This document shows, piece after piece, positions 40,895 through 49,339 of a stretch of 64,000 nt of DNA. The notes under the pieces are model-generated. The model did no database searches. It worked only from the letters and a program-made list of their open reading frames with translations, and had not been told where the DNA came from. The translations under genes and the position numbers were made by a program. Source of the stretch: Amycolatopsis vastitatis (GTDB lineage: Bacteria > Actinomycetota > Actinomycetes > Mycobacteriales > Pseudonocardiaceae); assembly GCF_002234595.1 (NCBI RefSeq), contig NZ_NMUL01000018.1:1-64000 (forward strand), in the 5' to 3' direction. Position 1 is the stretch's first letter. Every line of letters starts with the position of its first letter.

Positions 40895-40943
40895 CCAGGG
40901 GGCGGAGCGCCCCTGGCGGGGGTTTGGGGGTTCGACCCCCAAA
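40895..40943. repeat. Double GC-rich palindromic element
   Basis: Two adjacent inverted repeats: CCAGGGG...CCCCTGG (40895-40916) and TTTGGGGGTTCGACCCCCAAA (40923-40943). This resembles intergenic palindromic (REP-like) units that I have seen described in high-GC actinomycete genomes. No coding potential. Confidence 0.6.
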
Positions 40944-40953
40944 GGACACGACG

Positions 40954-40992
40954 GAGAGAGCCCCGTCTGCGTATTCAGCAGACAGGGCTCTC
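40954..40992 (-). terminator. Hairpin downstream of tRNA-Tyr
   Basis: GAGAGCCC(C)GTCTGC / GCAGAC(AG)GGCTCTC, about 14 paired bases, 13 bp past the 3' end of tRNA-Tyr. It probably ends that transcript. Confidence 0.75.
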
Positions 40993-41005
40993 CCACGAAC
41001 GAAGG

Positions 41006-41088
41006 TGGCGGGTGAGGGATTCGAACCCCCGTAGGCGTAAGCCAACTGGTTTACAGCCAGTCCCCTTTGGCCACTCGGGTAACCCGCC
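41006..41088 (-). tRNA. tyrT: tRNA-Tyr (GTA anticodon)
   Basis: 83 nt class II tRNA: acceptor GGCGGGT/ACCCGCC, anticodon stem ACTGG/CCAGT with loop CTGTAAA (anticodon GTA), a long variable arm, and T-arm GGGGGTTCGAATCCCTC. The 3' CCA is not encoded. Confidence 0.96.
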
Positions 41089-41114
41089 CAGGCCGGTCTG
41101 ACCGGCCGACGTGA

Positions 41115-41145
41115 AGCTTACCCAAGGCCCCTGAGCGGGGGTCAA
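41115..41145 (-). promoter_or_regulatory. Promoter of tRNA-Tyr
   Basis: TTGACC (41145-41140) and TAAGCT (41120-41115) separated by 19 bp on the minus strand. The -10 lies 26 bp before the tRNA 5' end. The -35 is close to the sigma-70 consensus. Confidence 0.6.
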
Positions 41146-41217
41146 CCGGGATACCCATCCCCCGGTGGGGGCTAGGCTGGGTGGCCCCTGACTAGCGAGT
41201 ACGAGGTGTGAGGACAC

Positions 41218-41709
41218 GTGGCGGATCCCTCTTTCGACGTCGTGAGCAAGGTCGACCGCCAGGAGGTGGACAACGCGCTGAACCAGGCGAGCAAGGAGCT
41301 CGGGACGCGGTTCGACTTCCGCGGCACGGGCACGACGATCAGCTGGGCCGGTGAGGAGGCGATCACGATCGAGTCCGAAACCGAGGAGCGTGCGCTGGCC
41401 GCGGTCGAGGTGTTCAAGGAGAAGCTGATCAAGCGCAGCATCTCGTTGAAGGCTTTCGAAGCCGGCGAGCCCGCGTTGTCGGGCAAGATCTACAAGATCT
41501 CGGGCAAGATCCTTCAGGGCATCGCTTCGGACAAGGCGAAGCAGATCGCCAAGTTCATCCGCGACGAGGGCCCCAAGGGCGTCCAGGCCCAGATCCAGGG
41601 TGACCAGCTGCGCGTTTCGGGCAAGAAGAAGGACCAGCTGCAGGAGGTCATCGCCCTGCTGAAGGGCAAGGACTTCGAGATCGCGTTGCAGTTCACCAAC
41701 TACCGGTGA
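41218..41709 (+). CDS. YajQ-family nucleotide/c-di-GMP-binding protein
   Basis: 163 residues, a full-length YajQ protein: MADPSFDVVSKVDRQEVDNAL start, RFDFRGTGTTISW, the K-rich SGKKKDQLQEVIALLKG and the final FTNYR are characteristic. Some homologues bind c-di-GMP and act with transcription factors; others bind nucleic acids. The start is GTG after GAGGACAC. A possible link to the EAL protein in the window is only suggestive. Confidence 0.93.
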   Translation: MADPSFDVVSKVDRQEVDNALNQASKELGTRFDFRGTGTTISWAGEEAITIESETEERALAAVEVFKEKLIKRSISLKAFEAGEPALSGKIYKISGKILQGIASDKAKQIAKFIRDEGPKGVQAQIQGDQLRVSGKKKDQLQEVIALLKGKDFEIALQFTNYR

Positions 41710-41717
41710 CGCCGCCG

Positions 41718-41742
41718 CGGGCACCCGGGCTCCGGGTGCCCG
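41718..41742. terminator. Bidirectional hairpin between yajQ and lipoprotein gene
   Basis: Perfect eleven-base stem CGGGCACCCGG / CCGGGTGCCCG with a three-base loop, between convergent genes. Confidence 0.8.
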
Positions 41743-41743
41743 C

Positions 41744-42412
41744 TCAGGACGGCGTCAGCGTCCAGCTCGCCTCGTAGCCGTCCACCCTCAGCAGGGCGGG
41801 GCCGCGGACGTCGCGTTCCTCCTGCAGGTCGCCGATCTGGTTGACCAGGAGGTCGCGCTTGTCCGGGGAGATCACCCACAGCGCGATGTTGCCGGGCGTC
41901 TGCGCCGCGAACTGGACGCGCGTCACCCCGGCCGGGAGCTTCAGGACCGCGTCGCCCTTGCCCTTCGCCGGCTTGCCGCTCTCCGCCGTCGTCAAGCTCC
42001 GGTGGTCCGCGATCGTCGCCGTCCACGCGGCCGTCGCGCGGATCGTCACCTTCCTCGTCGGCCGGTCCGGGTACGTGTTCAGCCATGTCGTGCCCTTGTA
42101 CGGGCCGATCGCGTTGACCAGGCCGTCCTCGCCGCCGTCCGTGTCGATCAGCACGTTGCCCGAGCACTTCGGGCAGTCGAACGTGAAGAAGCCCAGCTGA
42201 TCGGCGGGCCAGCTCGTGGTGAACTCGCCGCTGCCCTTGCCCGTGTGCGTTTCGGTCGGCACGTCGCGCGGGACCGGCCTGGGCGGTGTGGTGAGCGGAA
42301 CCGTCGCGGCCGGATGGCCGGATGGCGTTTCGAGGATCTCGCCGTAGCCGACGGCGGGCGCGCACGCCGAGGTCAGCACCACGAGCAGCAACCAGGACAG
42401 CCTGAATTTCAT
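41744..42412 (-). CDS. Lipoprotein of unknown function
   Basis: 222 residues. The signal peptide ends in VLTSAC (lipidated Cys17), followed by a Pro/Thr-rich spacer. The ~150-residue beta-rich domain begins GKGSGEFTTSWPADQLGFFTFDCPKCSGNVLID, carries a CPKC pair and ends SWTLTPS; its layout resembles bacterial pre-peptidase-like/jelly-roll modules. I cannot name the family. The ATG has GGGGGA four bases upstream. It is divergent from the propeller gene. Confidence 0.75.
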   Translation of the reverse strand: MKFRLSWLLLVVLTSACAPAVGYGEILETPSGHPAATVPLTTPPRPVPRDVPTETHTGKGSGEFTTSWPADQLGFFTFDCPKCSGNVLIDTDGGEDGLVNAIGPYKGTTWLNTYPDRPTRKVTIRATAAWTATIADHRSLTTAESGKPAKGKGDAVLKLPAGVTRVQFAAQTPGNIALWVISPDKRDLLVNQIGDLQEERDVRGPALLRVDGYEASWTLTPS

Positions 42413-42583
42413 CGTTCCCCCTCGGGGCCCGCCACCGGCCCCTCTCGTGATCTTCGGCGGCCGTTGCCGGAGCGTTACCGCCTGATCCGTCACCCGAACG
42501 CGCGAATGCGCCGCGTGACTCCCGCCCAACGCCGTGAGCTGCGTGTTGTAATCGCGCCGTCACCGCGTGGAGAGGGGTCGAGG

Positions 42584-43720
42584 ATGCGCCGCTTGCTCGT
42601 CTTCGTGCTGACGCTGACCTCCGTCGCGGCGATGCTGACGCCGGCGAGCGCCGCCGAGCGAAAGCAGCTCGTGCCCGGCTTCGGCGCCTACGCGCGGCTG
42701 ATCCGGCTCGAGCACTCCGTCGTCGGCCGCGGGCACATCATCGCCACGCTGACCAGCGAAGACGCCGGTGGCAAGTTCACCCCGGTCCTGGAGAGCACCG
42801 ACGAGGGCGAGTCGTTCCACGAGATCGGCGAGATCCACGACGGCGAGGGCCGGTCCGGCATGTGCTGCGGCACCGTCTACGAGCTGCCGCAGCGCGTCGG
42901 CAAGCTCCGCGCCGGCACGCTGCTGTGGGCCGCGTCCTACCGGCAGGACGCCGGGCCGCAGCGCCGCGTCGGGCTCCGGGTCTGGGCCAGCCGGGACGGC
43001 GGCCGTTCGTGGACCTTCCTGTCCGAGGCCGCGCGGTCGCACAACATCGACGGCATCTGGGAACCGGAGTTCACCGTCGACGCCGGCGGCACGCTGTGGC
43101 TCCACTTCGCCGACGAGACGCAGGCGCCGAAGTACGCGCAGGTGCTCAACCGGGTCGCGTCGACCGACGGCGTGACGTGGGGCACCAAGCAGCTCACCAT
43201 GGCGATCCCGCCGGACCGCGTCCGGCCCGGCATGCCGATCATCCGGCGGCTGCCCGACGGCCGGTACTACTTCGCCTACGAGATCTGCAACTTCCGGGAC
43301 CGCTACTGCGACCCGTACTTCAAGATCTCGCCCGACGGCGCCAACTGGGGCGATCCCGCCGACCCCGGCACCCGGGTCGAGACCGCCGACGGCGGCTACT
43401 TCCAGCACGCGCAGACGATCACGCTGTTCCCCGGCGGCCCGAACGGCGTGCGGATCGTCATGGTCGGGCAGATCTACACCGACGCCAAGGGCGCGCCGCG
43501 GCCGCAGAACGGCCAGGTGCTGCTGGCGAACGACGACTTCGGCAGCGGCCACTGGTACGAGCTGCCCGCTCCCGTGCACATCACCGGCATCTGGAACAAC
43601 TTCTGCCCCAACTACTCCTCGACGCTGCTGCCGGTCGACGACGGCGAGAACGTGCTGGAGATCGCCACCGAGGACGACGGCGGCTGCCGGGCCTACTTCG
43701 GCAAAGGACCGGCCTTCTAG
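42584..43720 (+). CDS. Secreted sialidase-superfamily beta-propeller
   Basis: 378 residues. A Sec signal peptide (~1-24, ending PASAA) precedes a six-bladed propeller with Asp-box (BNR) motifs STDEGESF, SRDGGRSW and SPDGANW. The segment GIWEPEF, typical of propeller glycosidases, is present. The protein could be an exo-acting glycosidase (sialidase or GH93-like arabinanase) or a carbohydrate-binding propeller; catalytic residues cannot be assigned without alignment. The start ATG follows GGGGTCGAGG. Nine cysteines or fewer, some paired (GMCCG, ICNFRDRYC). Confidence 0.78.
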   Translation: MRRLLVFVLTLTSVAAMLTPASAAERKQLVPGFGAYARLIRLEHSVVGRGHIIATLTSEDAGGKFTPVLESTDEGESFHEIGEIHDGEGRSGMCCGTVYELPQRVGKLRAGTLLWAASYRQDAGPQRRVGLRVWASRDGGRSWTFLSEAARSHNIDGIWEPEFTVDAGGTLWLHFADETQAPKYAQVLNRVASTDGVTWGTKQLTMAIPPDRVRPGMPIIRRLPDGRYYFAYEICNFRDRYCDPYFKISPDGANWGDPADPGTRVETADGGYFQHAQTITLFPGGPNGVRIVMVGQIYTDAKGAPRPQNGQVLLANDDFGSGHWYELPAPVHITGIWNNFCPNYSSTLLPVDDGENVLEIATEDDGGCRAYFGKGPAF

Positions 43721-43796
43721 CCTTCCTTCACCGGGCCACGAACCCCGGCCCGTAGGGTGGGGCGGGCCGGAGCCGCCTAGGAGAGGGAGACCGTCC

Positions 43797-44678
43797 ATGA
43801 AGGGCATCGTGCTGGCCGGAGGCAGCGGGACCCGCCTGCACCCGATCACCCAGGCGGTGTCGAAGCAGCTGCTCCCGGTCTACGACAAGCCGATGGTGTA
43901 CTACCCGATCTCGGTGCTGATGCTGGCCGGGATCCGCGAGATCCTCGTCATCTCCACCCCCACCGACCTGCCGATGTTCCGCAGGCTGCTGGGCAACGGC
44001 GACCAGTTCGGCCTCTCCTTCTCCTACGCCGAGCAGCCCAGCCCGAACGGCCTGGCCGAGGCCTTCGTGATCGGCGCGGACTTCATCGGCGACGACGACG
44101 TGGCGCTCGTGCTCGGCGACAACATCTTCTACGGCCAGGGCTTCTCCAGCCGCCTGCAGCAGGCCGTGCGCGAGCTCGACGGCTGCGTCCTGTTCGGCTA
44201 CCCGGTCAAGGACCCCGAGCGCTACGGCGTCGGCGAGGTCGGTCCGGACGGCAAGCTCCGCACCATCGAGGAAAAGCCGGCGAAGCCGCGGTCGAACAAG
44301 GCGATCACCGGGCTGTACTTCTACGACAACGAGGTCGTCGACATCGCCCGTTCGCTGACCCCGTCGGCGCGCGGTGAGCTCGAAATCACCGACGTCAACC
44401 TCACCTACCTGCGCCAGGACCGCGCCACGCTGGTCGAGCTCAGCCGCGGGTTCGCCTGGCTCGACACCGGCACGCACGACTCGCTGCTCGAGGCGGGCCA
44501 GTTCGTGCAGGTACTGGAGCACCGCACCGGCGTGCGCATCGCGTGCCTCGAAGAGATCGCGCTGCGCATGGGGTTCATCGACGCCGACGAGTGCTACGCG
44601 CTGGGCGAGAAGCTGGCGAAGTCCGGCTACGGCGACTACGTGAAGGCCGTCGCCGTCGCGGCGGGAGCCTCCGCCTAG
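43797..44678 (+). CDS. rfbA: Glucose-1-phosphate thymidylyltransferase
   Basis: 293 residues, the family's normal length. Signatures are LAGGSGTRLHPIT (nucleotide loop), VYDKPMVYYPISVLMLAG, FYGQGFS, EEKPAKPRSN and EITDVNLTYL. It makes dTDP-glucose from glucose-1-phosphate and dTTP, the entry to dTDP-rhamnose and other deoxysugars. No rmlB/rmlD is in the window. It ends in a 4-bp overlap with convergent htpX and starts the surface-glycan part of the window. Confidence 0.96.
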   Translation: MKGIVLAGGSGTRLHPITQAVSKQLLPVYDKPMVYYPISVLMLAGIREILVISTPTDLPMFRRLLGNGDQFGLSFSYAEQPSPNGLAEAFVIGADFIGDDDVALVLGDNIFYGQGFSSRLQQAVRELDGCVLFGYPVKDPERYGVGEVGPDGKLRTIEEKPAKPRSNKAITGLYFYDNEVVDIARSLTPSARGELEITDVNLTYLRQDRATLVELSRGFAWLDTGTHDSLLEAGQFVQVLEHRTGVRIACLEEIALRMGFIDADECYALGEKLAKSGYGDYVKAVAVAAGASA

Positions 44679-45526
44679 AACGGCCGGCGGGCCATCTCCT
44701 CGAGCCGCCGGATCCGGTCCTGGATCGGCGGGTGGGTCGAGAACAGCTTGCTGAGGCCCTCGCCGGGGCGGAACGGGTTCGCGATCATCAGGTGGGACTG
44801 CGAGACCAGCTGCGGCTCCGCCACCAGCGGGCGCGCCCGTGTCCCGGCCTCCAGCTTCCGCAGCGCCGAGGCCAGGCCCAGGGGGTCACCGGTCAGCTCC
44901 GCGCCGGACGCGTCGGCCTGGTACTCCCGTGACCGGCTGACGCCCATCCGGATGACGGCGGCCGCGATCGGCCCGACGAAGATCAGTAGCAGGCTGAGCA
45001 GGGGATTCCCGTCGCGGTTGTTGCCGCCGAAGAACAGGGCGATGTTCGCGAGCACGCTAATTACGCTGGCCAGCGCGCCGGCGACGCACGAGATGAGGAT
45101 GTCGCGGTTGTAGACGTGCGACAGCTCGTGGCCGAGCACGGCACGCAGCTCGCGCTCGTCCAGCAGCTCGAGGATGCCGGTCGTGCAGCACACCGCGGCG
45201 TGGCGCGGGCTGCGGCCGGTCGCGAACGCGTTGGGCGCGACCGTCGGGCTGATGTAGAGCTGCGGCATCGGCTGGCGCGCGACCTGCGCGAGTTCGCGCA
45301 CGATCCGGTACATCGCGGGCTGCTCGACCTCGGACACCGGACGCGCCCGCATCGCGCGCAACGCCAGCTTGTCCGAGCTGAAGTAGGCGAACGCGTTCAT
45401 GCCCAGGGCGATGACCAGACCGATGACCAGGGCACCCCGGCCGAAGAGCCCGCTGATCGCGACGATGATCGCCGACAGCAGGCCGAGCAGCAATGCCGTC
45501 TTGAGTCCGTTCTGGTGCCCGTGCAC
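44675..45526 (-). CDS. htpX: Zinc metalloprotease HtpX
   Basis: 283-residue M48 membrane protease: two N-terminal helices (~8-50), zinc motif HELSH (~130-134) with the third ligand Glu in SREYQADASGAEL, two further membrane helices, and a C-terminal THPPIQDRIRRLEEM. It takes part in membrane protein quality control. The start is GTG with GGAGG nine bases upstream; the longer upstream frame is not coding. Confidence 0.94.
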   Translation of the reverse strand: MHGHQNGLKTALLLGLLSAIIVAISGLFGRGALVIGLVIALGMNAFAYFSSDKLALRAMRARPVSEVEQPAMYRIVRELAQVARQPMPQLYISPTVAPNAFATGRSPRHAAVCCTTGILELLDERELRAVLGHELSHVYNRDILISCVAGALASVISVLANIALFFGGNNRDGNPLLSLLLIFVGPIAAAVIRMGVSRSREYQADASGAELTGDPLGLASALRKLEAGTRARPLVAEPQLVSQSHLMIANPFRPGEGLSKLFSTHPPIQDRIRRLEEMARRPF

Positions 45527-45650
45527 GCGCGCTCGCCTCCGTCCGCTCTTCAAGGGGGTTACCCAGTGGAAACAACGCGATCGGGGGACGCGAAGTTCCT
45601 TCACGTGAGGATGGCGCGGGTTACCCTCGGCAGGCCAGTTGATCACGAGC

Positions 45651-45726
45651 GGAGGCGGCGGTTTCACCACGAGGAGGCGGCGGTTTCACCATAAGGAGGC
45701 GGCGGTTTCACCATAAGGAGGCGGCG
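45651..45726 (+). repeat. 22-bp tandem repeat carrying Shine-Dalgarno sites
   Basis: Three full copies and a partial fourth of a 22-bp unit beginning GGAGGCGGCG and continuing GTTTCACCAYRA (starts at 45651, 45673, 45695 and 45717). The second and third copies are identical; the first differs at two bases. The last partial copy gives GGAGG five bases before the ATG of the YVTN gene, so each unit is a potential ribosome-binding site. Confidence 0.95.
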
Positions 45727-46695
45727 ATGCCCGGTGGCCTGCTACGCCGGAGAACCCTGTTCACGCTGGTCACGGCGGGTGCCGGGGTCCTCGCGCTGCC
45801 CGGGTCCGCGTGGGCGGAGGACGTCCGGTCGATCGACCTCGGCGGGGCGCCGGACCGGGTCGCGGTGAACCCGGTCACCGGCCTCGGCTACGTCACCGAT
45901 CCCCAGGCCGGGACGGTTTCGGTCGTCGATCCCCGTAGCGCGTCGGTCAGCGAGATGCTCCACGTCGGCGGAGAACCCCGCGACGTCGCGGTCGACGCGA
46001 AGGCCGGCCGGATCTACGTCGCGAACCCGCCGGCGGGCACCGTGGTGGTCCTGGACGGCCGGACCCACGACCTGGTGAGCGTCGTCGGCGCGGGCGCCGG
46101 CGCGTCGGCGCTCGCGGTCGACGAGCGGGCCGACCGCGTCTACGCGGCCAGCGGCAGCACCGGCACGCTCGCCGTGCTCGACGGCGTGAGCTGCACGCTG
46201 GCGGCGCTCGTACCGGGCCCGAAGCCGAGCCTCGCCGGGATCGGCGTCGACCCCGGCCGCAAGCTCGCCTACTGCGCCAGCACCACCACGGATTCGGTCG
46301 AGGTCTTCTCGATCGACACCGGGAAGTTCGTCGCTTCGGTGAAGGTCGGGCGCAACCCGACCGGTGTCGCGGTGCACCACGACAGCGGCACGGTGTACGT
46401 CGCGAACTCCGGCATCCACCACATGTCCATTGTGGACGCCGGGACGCGCACCGAGCGCAAAACCGTGCTGCTGCGCAGCGAATCGTCCGCGCTGGCCGTG
46501 CACCAGGGCACGAACACGGTGTACACCAACGGCGGGCAGAACGGGCTCGGCCGGGTCGACGGCACGGCCGGGACGCTGAGCGGCGAGCTGTCGCTGGGCA
46601 TCAACCCCGGCGCCGTCGCCGTCGACCAGCGCACGCGCACGGTGTGGGTCACGGACCCGTTGCACGGCAGGGTCTTCTTCGTCCGCGACTTCTGA
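45727..46695 (+). CDS. Secreted YVTN/YncE-like beta-propeller
   Basis: 322 residues. An N-terminal Arg-Arg signal (MPGGLLRRRTLFTLVTAGAG, ~1-30, cleavage after SAWA) suggests Tat or Sec export. About seven NHL/YVTN blades follow, recognisable by repeated IYVAN, VYVAN and VAVD patterns. No enzymatic residue is apparent; such proteins are extracytoplasmic scaffolds or binding proteins. The ATG lies at the end of the 22-bp tandem repeats. Confidence 0.85.
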   Translation: MPGGLLRRRTLFTLVTAGAGVLALPGSAWAEDVRSIDLGGAPDRVAVNPVTGLGYVTDPQAGTVSVVDPRSASVSEMLHVGGEPRDVAVDAKAGRIYVANPPAGTVVVLDGRTHDLVSVVGAGAGASALAVDERADRVYAASGSTGTLAVLDGVSCTLAALVPGPKPSLAGIGVDPGRKLAYCASTTTDSVEVFSIDTGKFVASVKVGRNPTGVAVHHDSGTVYVANSGIHHMSIVDAGTRTERKTVLLRSESSALAVHQGTNTVYTNGGQNGLGRVDGTAGTLSGELSLGINPGAVAVDQRTRTVWVTDPLHGRVFFVRDF

Positions 46696-46710
46696 ACAGA
46701 CCGCCCCTCG

Positions 46711-46739
46711 CCGGAGCCCGTTCCGCCGGACGGCTCCGG
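46711..46739. terminator. Bidirectional hairpin after the YVTN gene
   Basis: CCGGAGCC(CG)TTCC / GGA(C)GGCTCCGG between convergent genes; about eight to eleven paired bases. Confidence 0.65.
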
Positions 46740-46744
46740 TCCGT

Positions 46745-47113
46745 TCAGCCGTCCTTGGCTACGACGCGGGTCAGCGCCGCGATGCCGATCCCGGCGACCG
46801 CCACCACGATGCCGGTGACCGGCCGGCCCAGCAGCACCAGCACCACGCCGGTGACCGCGAAGAGCGCGAACTCCAGCAGGAAACGGGCCGGTTCCGGGAG
46901 GCGGCGGCGGGCCCGCGGGGCGACGAACAGGCCCCAGAGCGCGGCGGCCGCCACCGGCAGCAGGACCGCGTCGACGATCGCCAGCGCCGGCCCGCCGCCG
47001 AGCTGGGTGCCCGCCAGGGCCAGGCCGCCCAGGAGCATCAGCTCGGTCAGGAAGCGGACCGTCAGCACCACGCCCCTGAACCCGCTGAGGCGGGGGCCCG
47101 TCTCCGATGTCAT
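46745..47113 (-). CDS. DUF2568-type small membrane protein
   Basis: 122 residues with four predicted transmembrane helices (~14-34, ~42-62, ~78-95, ~98-115) and the family-like segments FLTELMLLGGLALAG and RFLLEFALFAV. It matches the small YrdB/DUF2568 membrane proteins common in actinobacteria and Bacillus; function unknown. It is divergent from the glycan operon. Confidence 0.75.
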   Translation of the reverse strand: MTSETGPRLSGFRGVVLTVRFLTELMLLGGLALAGTQLGGGPALAIVDAVLLPVAAAALWGLFVAPRARRRLPEPARFLLEFALFAVTGVVLVLLGRPVTGIVVAVAGIGIAALTRVVAKDG

Positions 47114-47139
47114 CCGGCCAGCCTATGCGTGGTCCACTG

Positions 47140-47168
47140 TGGACGTTACGGGTCCGGTCGGGTACCCT
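47140..47168 (+). promoter_or_regulatory. Candidate promoter of the glycan operon
   Basis: TGGACG (47140-47145), a 17-bp spacer, and TACCCT (47163-47168), followed about 140 bp later by the first gene. The -10 context GTACCCTCGG recurs upstream of other genes here (45622, 35328). Confidence 0.5.
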
Positions 47169-47310
47169 CGGTGATCTCCGCCACAGTTCGCCGCCCCAGG
47201 TTGCGGTTCCGAATCGGTCCACCACGCCGTCGCGCCCCGGTGTAACGGCGATCCGCCCCTGCTCGACGTGTCTAACGCATATCGCGACCGCGAGCCAAGG
47301 AGCCTGGTAG

Positions 47311-48543
47311 ATGACCACATGTCGACTCTGCGGTTCGACAAACACGGCCAGTGTCGTCGACCTCGGCGCGACTCCCCCGTGTGAGCGATTTTTGACGGCG
47401 GAGCAGCTCGACGAGCCCGAAGCCACCTTCCCGCTCCACCTGAAGGTCTGCACCGACTGCTGGCTCGCCCAGATCCCGCCGCTGATCGACCCCGACGACA
47501 CCTTCACCGAGTACGCGTACTTCTCGTCCTTCTCGACGTCGTGGGTCGAGCACGCGAAGCGGTTCGTCGACGGCGCGGTCGAGCGGCTCGGGCTCGGCGA
47601 GAAGTCGTTCGTCGTCGAGGTCGCCAGCAACGACGGATACCTGCTCAAGCACGTCGTCGGTCACGGCATCCGGTGTCTGGGCGTGGAACCTTCGGTGAAC
47701 GTCGGGCAGGCGGCGCGTGACGCCGGGGTGCCCACGCTGACCGCGTTCCTCTCCGAGGAAACCGGCCTGAAGGTGCGCGAAGAGCACGGCCCGGCCGACC
47801 TCGTGGCCGCGAACAACGTCTACGCGCACATCCCCGACGTCCTCGGTTTCACCAAGGGCCTCCGCGCCCTGGTCGCGGACGACGGCTGGGTCTCCATCGA
47901 GGTCCAGCACCTGCTCACGCTGATCGAAAAGAACCAGTACGACACGATCTACCACGAGCACTTCCAGTACTACACGGTCGAATCCGCACGCCGGGCCTTG
48001 GCGACCGGCGGGCTGACCGTGGTCGACGTCGAACTGCTGCCGACGCACGGCGGGTCGATCCGATTGTGGGCGCGTCCCGCCGAGGTGGCGGGCGAGCCCA
48101 GCGAGCGGATGACCGACGTGCTGGAGCGCGAAAAAGCCGCCGGGCTGCACGAGCTGTCCGGGTACACCGAGTTCGCCGAGCGCGTCACGCGCGTCCGGCT
48201 GGACCTGCTGAAGTTCCTCATCGAGGCGCGCAACGACGGGAAGACCGTCGTCGGCTACGGCGCCCCGGGCAAGGGCAACACCCTGCTCAACCACTGCGGC
48301 ATCCGGACGGACCTGCTGCAGTACACGGTCGACCGCAACCCGTACAAGCACGGCCGGTTCACCCCGGGCACGCGCATCCCGGTGCTGCCCCCGGAGCGGA
48401 TCGAAGCGGACCGGCCCGACTACGTGCTCGTCCTCCCGTGGAACCTCCGGGAGGAACTGACCGAACAGCTCTCCTACATCGGGGCCTGGGGCGGCAAGCT
48501 CGTTTTCCCGATTCCCCACTTGGAAATCGTCGAGGTGCAGTGA
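47311..48543 (+). CDS. Sugar C-methyltransferase (EvaC/TylCIII/NovU-like)
   Basis: 410 residues in three domains. An N-terminal zinc-binding part (~1-60; Cys4, Cys7, VCTDCWL) is followed by a SAM Rossmann domain (~90-260; VVEVASNDGYLLKHV, NNVYAHIPD, EHFQYYTV) and a C-terminal domain with VGYGAPGKGNTLLN. In characterised relatives the enzyme methylates C-3 or C-5 of a dTDP-keto-deoxysugar. It opens a long operon; the next gene starts after one base. The deoxysugar substrate is an inference. Confidence 0.88.
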   Translation: MTTCRLCGSTNTASVVDLGATPPCERFLTAEQLDEPEATFPLHLKVCTDCWLAQIPPLIDPDDTFTEYAYFSSFSTSWVEHAKRFVDGAVERLGLGEKSFVVEVASNDGYLLKHVVGHGIRCLGVEPSVNVGQAARDAGVPTLTAFLSEETGLKVREEHGPADLVAANNVYAHIPDVLGFTKGLRALVADDGWVSIEVQHLLTLIEKNQYDTIYHEHFQYYTVESARRALATGGLTVVDVELLPTHGGSIRLWARPAEVAGEPSERMTDVLEREKAAGLHELSGYTEFAERVTRVRLDLLKFLIEARNDGKTVVGYGAPGKGNTLLNHCGIRTDLLQYTVDRNPYKHGRFTPGTRIPVLPPERIEADRPDYVLVLPWNLREELTEQLSYIGAWGGKLVFPIPHLEIVEVQ

Positions 48544-48544
48544 C

Positions 48545-49339
48545 GTGAAGGTCGTTCTCTTCTGCGGTGGCTACGGGATGCGGATGCGCAACGGCGCGGC
48601 CGACGACGTCCCGAAGCCGATGGCGATGGTCGGTCCGAGACCGCTCATCTGGCACGTGATGCGTTACTACGCGCATTTCGGCCACACCGAATTCATCCTG
48701 TGCCTCGGCTACGGCGCGGCACACATCAAGAACTTCTTCCTGAACTACCAGGAAACCATTTCCAACGACTTCATCCTCCGCAACGGGCAGGCGGAGCTGC
48801 TGTCCACCGACATCGCGGACTGGACGATCACGTTCGTGCAGACCGGCATCGAGTCGCCGATCGGCGAGCGGCTGCGCCGGGTGCGCCCGTACCTCGACGG
48901 CGACGAAATGTTCCTCGCGAACTACGCCGACGTCCTTTCCGACGTCCCGCTGCCCGACATGATCGAGCGGTTCTCGAACTCCGACTCGGGCGCCTCGATG
49001 ATGGTCGTGCCGCCGCAGTCGTCGTTCCACTGCGTGGAAATGGACGAGGGCGGCAAGGTCGGCTCGATCACCGCGGTGAGTGAAATGCCGCTGTGGGAGA
49101 ACGGCGGCTACTTCGTGCTGCGGCAGGAAGTGTTCGACCACATCCCGGAGAACGGCGACCTGGTCGCCGACGGCTGCGGCGAACTGGCCAAGCGCGGCCG
49201 CCTGCTGGCCTACCCGTACCGCGGTTTCTGGAAACCGACCGACACGGTCAAGGAGCGCGCGGCGCTGGACTACGCCTACAGCCACGGCGACCGGCCGTGG
49301 GCGCTGTGGGAGCAGCAGCCCGCGGCGAGCATCGCGTGA
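48545..49339 (+). CDS. Sugar-1-phosphate nucleotidyltransferase (RfbF-like)
   Basis: 264 residues. The nucleotide loop is in the unusual form LFCGGYGMRMR, followed by DVPKPMAMVGPRPLIWHVMRYYAHFG, which matches glucose-1-phosphate cytidylyltransferases, and GFWKPTDTVKER near the C-terminus. It presumably activates a sugar phosphate as a CDP- or other NDP-sugar. The start is GTG, one base after the previous stop region. It overlaps the PIG-L gene by 4 bp. Confidence 0.88.
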   Translation: MKVVLFCGGYGMRMRNGAADDVPKPMAMVGPRPLIWHVMRYYAHFGHTEFILCLGYGAAHIKNFFLNYQETISNDFILRNGQAELLSTDIADWTITFVQTGIESPIGERLRRVRPYLDGDEMFLANYADVLSDVPLPDMIERFSNSDSGASMMVVPPQSSFHCVEMDEGGKVGSITAVSEMPLWENGGYFVLRQEVFDHIPENGDLVADGCGELAKRGRLLAYPYRGFWKPTDTVKERAALDYAYSHGDRPWALWEQQPAASIA

